Shown: positions 60,787-64,000 of the stretch, piece after piece
Layout of the letters: every line of letters starts with the position of its first letter
How positions within the stretch are numbered: the stretch's first letter is position 1
From: Manihot esculenta
Lineage: Eukaryota; Streptophyta; Magnoliopsida; Malpighiales; Euphorbiaceae
Direction: 5' to 3'
Length of the DNA stretch: 64,000 bases
Assembly: GCF_001659605.2 (NCBI RefSeq)
Contig: NC_035176.2
Span: 29,506,716-29,570,715, forward strand
Notes under the pieces: model-generated
The model's database searches: none
Seen by the model: the letters and a program-made list of their open reading frames with translations, nothing else
Told to the model about the DNA's origin: nothing
Program-made: the position numbers and the translations under genes

Positions 60787-60962
60787 AAGATCTCTAGTGT
60801 AGGGCCAAAGCTAGTTGCCATTGCACACACTTCGATTCTAGTCCTTGGAGCCAACCATCAATTCATGGTTCCATTTAAGATTACTGCATGAAATGGAAAT
60901 GGCTTAGTGTCTTGCCCATTTGTAGAGCAGACCCATTTCCTACTATTTTTCTTTAGCATACA

Positions 60963-61232
60963 TGTCTGAGAAGGAAAAGGTTTCAAAATGAGAAAATCAT
61001 ATATTGCATTGATTGAAATCTTGTTTATATATACATGTGAGGAAACTAAAATCTAACAAACTAATAAACTTGATTCTCTGCACTATTCTGGAATTTTATG
61101 GAGTGTGCTATATTTATAAATAAAACAGTGTCGTTTTAGTTATTCCTTTACGACGTCGTTTTATTTTTGGAATTGGGTTCCTTACTTTCCCTTCTGCGGT
61201 GTCGTTTGGCTTTGGTATATAATATCTCTTCA
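60963..61232 (-). mobile_element. 3' LTR of a Ty1/copia element
   Basis: Directly downstream, on the minus strand, of the RNase H stop codon comes a purine-rich tract (AGGGAGGC, 61240–61233). A TG…CA unit of about 270 bp then runs from TGAAGAGATATTATAT (61232) to CCTTCTCAGACA (60963). Size and position fit the 3' LTR of the adjacent copia relic. No matching 5' LTR lies in the window, so the LTR limits are inferred from the TG/CA ends and the polypurine tract. Confidence 0.6.
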
Positions 61233-61256
61233 GCCTCCCTATAAGATAGAGATATC

Positions 61257-62950
61257 CTAGTTTTTGGGTAGAGCCATCTTGGACAAGAGGGTGTGAAATT
61301 GCGCCGCACCAAGGGGTTTCGTGAACAGGTTTGCGATTTGTTGCCGAGACGGTACATGCACCGTTGAGATGAAGCCTTTGGAGAGTTGGTCGCGTATAAT
61401 ATGGCCATCGATGTCCAAGTGCTTTGTTCTTTCGTGAAAAATGGGATTGGCCGCGATATGTTGGGCTGCTTGGTTGTCACAGTGCAGTGAGATGGGGAGT
61501 TCTAGTTCCACGTGAAACTCCTCCATCAGATAAGTTATCCATTTAAGCTCGCATACTGTAATCGCCATGCTTCTGTACTCGGCTTCTGCTGAGGATCTAC
61601 TGACCGTGTTTTGTTTTTATATTTTTCAGGATATCAATGATGGACTGAGGAAGATGCAGTAGCCGGTGAGTGATTTTTGAGTCATCGGACATGAAACCCA
61701 GTCTGCATCGGAGAAAGCTCGGATCTTGAGATTATTCTAAGTTGGGAAGAATAACCCCCGTGTTGGACATCCTTTCGAGTAATGAAGCACATGAAGTGCT
61801 GCATCACAGTGCTGTTGGCGTGGCTGCTGCATGAACTAGCTGAGGTGTTGCATTGCGTAAGAAATGTTTGGTCTGGTAACTCCAAGGTAAAGTAATTTAC
61901 CTATTAACTTCCGATATCTGTCTGTATCTGTCAAGGTTGGTCTCGTTGTGTTGTTGAGTTTAAGCCCTTGTGGTAAAGGGAAGTTAGATGTCTTAGCTTG
62001 CATGTATTCTGTTTCTTGAAGGATGTCTAACACATATTTCTTTTGGTGAAGGAAAATACCTGCTTCAGAACTTGCAACTTGTAATCCCATAAAGTACTTG
62101 ACATATCCCAGATCTTTGATTGTGAAGAGTTTATCTAGGTATGATTTCACATCTGATATGTCCTCTTCTGACTGGTCTGCTATAAGTATGTCATCAACAT
62201 AAACAAGTAAAGTTAAAAATCTGCCTTTCTGTGATTTTGTGAATAGGCAGTGATCAAAGGAGGATTGGTTGAACCCAAATTGCTTCAAACAGTGGATAAG
62301 TTCTTTGTTCCACATTCTTCCTACCTGTTTTAATCCGTAGATACTTTTAATAAGTTTGCATACTTGTCCTGGTTGGGCTTTATCATAGCCTTCCGGGGGT
62401 AGCATATATAGGTCTTCTTCTATATGACCATGTAGATACGCGTTGTTAACATCTAGTTGATGTATTGGCCAGTTCTTGGCAGTGGCTATAGCCATAAACA
62501 TTCTCACAGTAACTAATTTTGCTACTGGAGAAAAATTGTCAGTGTAATCAACCCCAAGTAGTTGATTGAATCCTTTTGCCACCAATCGGGCTTTGAATCT
62601 ATCAACAGAGCCATCTAGCTTATATTTGATTCTGTAAACCCACTTGGAGGCAATAGCCCTTTTGCCTTTGGGTAGAGTAGTCAGGTACCAAGTATTATTT
62701 GTGTCTAAGGCAGTTAGTTCATCTTGCATGGCTTGTACCCATTTTCTGTCCTCTTTAGCTTGTTGATAGGACTTTGGTTCATAGGTCATAGATACATTTG
62801 CCACAAAGCTCAAGTAGTAAGGTGTAAAGGTAGGTTCAGAAGTAAAATAGGGTAGTGTGTTAAAAGTACCTGTGGTAGTATTGGGGAATACACCAGGATT
62901 AACATGATATATAGAGGTTGCCACAAAATCATTTAGTCATCTAGGTCTTT
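61257..62950 (-). pseudogene. Ty1/copia pol relic: reverse transcriptase and RNase H
   Basis: The minus-strand frame, read through stops, encodes the C-terminal half of a copia polyprotein. The RT (RVT_2 type) has ALDTNNTWYLTTLPKGKRAI, KWVYRIKYKLDGSVDRFKAR, HQLDVNNAYLHGHIEEDLYM, IYGLKQ and the catalytic LLVYVDDILIA. The RNase H part has AFSDADW, SLTGYCIFL, SRSSAEAEYRSMA and CDNQAAQHIAANP, and ends ALPKN. One reading frame is kept throughout, but at least five in-frame stops break it: one near 62938 (probably CGA to TGA), TAG at 61836, a TAG near 61739, and TGA and TAA near 61632–61625. Most fit C-to-T decay of methylated DNA. Gag, protease and integrase are missing; homology stops at about 62950, where another repeat begins. 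Confidence 0.92.
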
Positions 62951-64000
62951 GATAGCGGTTGTCGAAACCGTAAAAAATAAACCTATTATCAATCAACAAA
63001 TAAATAAATAAATTTGCAGATAGTGACAATAGGATCGAACCACAGGGATTTGATACCAAATATCTTCCTAATAATGACTAAGGCAAGTAAATAGCAAAAA
63101 TAAAAAGGGAGTTTTGTTTTGAAGATGTACTAAAGCTAATTAACAATAGAAAGCAAATAATTTAAAGATGAGCAAATCAATAAGAGAAAAACTTCTAGTT
63201 GAAGTATGGATCTATTTCAGATTGTTTAGAATTGATCATTGATTCTTTAACACTCCTATTTATTTTAATAAATTAGTTTAGGATGTGGAAGACGCTTCTC
63301 ACAATCCAAATTCCTCCTTAGTTCTAGTTTGATTAGGAAACGTTCGCTAATCAAACACTAGTTAACAAGTTGCCAAGGAACGTCCTTGGGGCTTTTAGCA
63401 TCAAACAACTGTTAACTGCATTAAGATTTAGAGAAACCTAATTCTAACCTTGCCAACCGCGTGGTCAAGTTTAGATTATGCAACTTGATTAAATGTGTGT
63501 TTAAATAATCTAAGCAATTACGGAACTAAATTATTGATAGGCGGTTGTCGAAGCCGTAAAAAATAAACCTATTAAACAATCAACAATAAACTTGTAGATA
63601 GTGGCAATAGGGTCGAACCACAGGGAATTGACACCAATGATTTTCCTAATAATGACTAGGTCAAGTAAATAACAAGTAATTAAAAGAGGGGGGTTTTGAT
63701 TTGATGATTAAAATTAAATAGCAAAAGAAAGCAATAATTTAAATAGATGAGAATTTCAATAAGAAAGAGATTCTAGCTGAAGTGTGAGTCTAATTCAGTT
63801 TGTTCAGAATTGATCATTGATTATTAAAGACTCCTATTTGATTTCAATAAATCAGTTTTGGTTGTGAAAGACGCTTCTCACAATCCAAATTCTTCCTTAG
63901 TTCTATTTTGATTAGGAAACGTTCGCTAATCAAACACTAATCAACAAGTTGCCAAGGAACGTCCTTGGGGCATTGTAGCATCGAACAACTGTTGACTGCA
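62951..64000. repeat. Tandem repeat of about 585 bp, two copies, open at the right edge
   Basis: A unit starting GATAGCGGTTGTCGAAACCG at 62951 restarts at 63536 as GATAGGCGGTTGTCGAAGCC. Shared landmarks recur in order: CGTAAAAAATAAACCTATTA; ATCGAACCACAGGGA or GTCGAACCACAGGGA; AAGACGCTTCTCACAATCC; AGGAAACGTTCGCTAATCAA; AAGGAACGTCCTTGGGGC; CAACTGTTAACTGCA or CAACTGTTGACTGCA. The second copy leaves the window before its end. No coding region is seen. Its left edge coincides with the break in the copia gene, so it was inserted there or the copia element was truncated there. The class is unknown to me. Confidence 0.88.

Overview
This window is eukaryotic nuclear DNA from a dicot plant. Genes are split by GT–AG introns, intergenic DNA is very AT-rich, and there are remnants of LTR retrotransposons, LINEs and small DNA-transposon derivatives. 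Protein style and repeat type would fit a woody eudicot, possibly Malpighiales/Euphorbiaceae such as cassava or rubber tree. That placement is an impression, not a demonstrated result. All genes are ordinary conserved plant genes, and nothing here is a prokaryote-type operon or defence system.

Left part (1–29,000) is gene-rich. Four genes were rebuilt exon by exon: (1) the 3' two-thirds or more of a TFIID subunit TAF4/TAF4b gene (+, runs off the left edge, stop at 4525); (2) a GPI-anchored GH17 beta-1,3-glucanase with a C-terminal X8/CBM43 domain (+, 5688–7362); (3) a HAD-superfamily, 5'(3')-deoxyribonucleotidase-like protein (+, 10828–13801) with a 25-nt exon and a GC–AG intron; (4) the bifunctional lysine-degradation enzyme LKR/SDH (−, 28299–15087), whose 24 coding exons join in frame to a 1,053-aa protein. 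Genes 3 and 4 converge on a roughly 1.3-kb shared 3' region.

Middle part (29,000–39,700) is a repeat-rich, gene-poor stretch. It contains an (ATT)n microsatellite, a CACTA-like relic with internal repeats, a GC-rich LTR-like scrap, a probable hAT-type MITE, a complete 568-bp TRIM retrotransposon (two LTRs plus a tRNA-Met primer site), a purine tract inside an inverted repeat, and a 5'-truncated LINE 3' end with poly(A) tail and a broken RNase H domain.

Right part (39,700–64,000) carries two pectin methylesterase genes on the + strand: a PME3-like proenzyme (39745–42503) and a second PME of another clade (53010–55471). Both keep the PMEI pro-region, an RRLL/RKLL processing site and all PME signature motifs. 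A 2.2-kb solo LTR with a perfect 5-bp target duplication lies between them. After the second PME the sequence is transposon debris: a second solo LTR (about 1.6 kb), a decayed Ty1/copia pol gene with its 3' LTR, and a tandem repeat of about 585 bp that cuts into the copia gene and runs off the right edge.

The genes do not form a pathway as a block. The GH17 enzyme and the two PMEs all act on the cell wall or apoplast, TAF4 acts in basal transcription, and LKR/SDH in lysine catabolism. The most unusual features are the two unrelated solo LTRs, each packed with many copies of its own short GC-rich motif (the 13-mer palindrome TTCGGCCGCCGAA in one, GGCCTACGG in the other).
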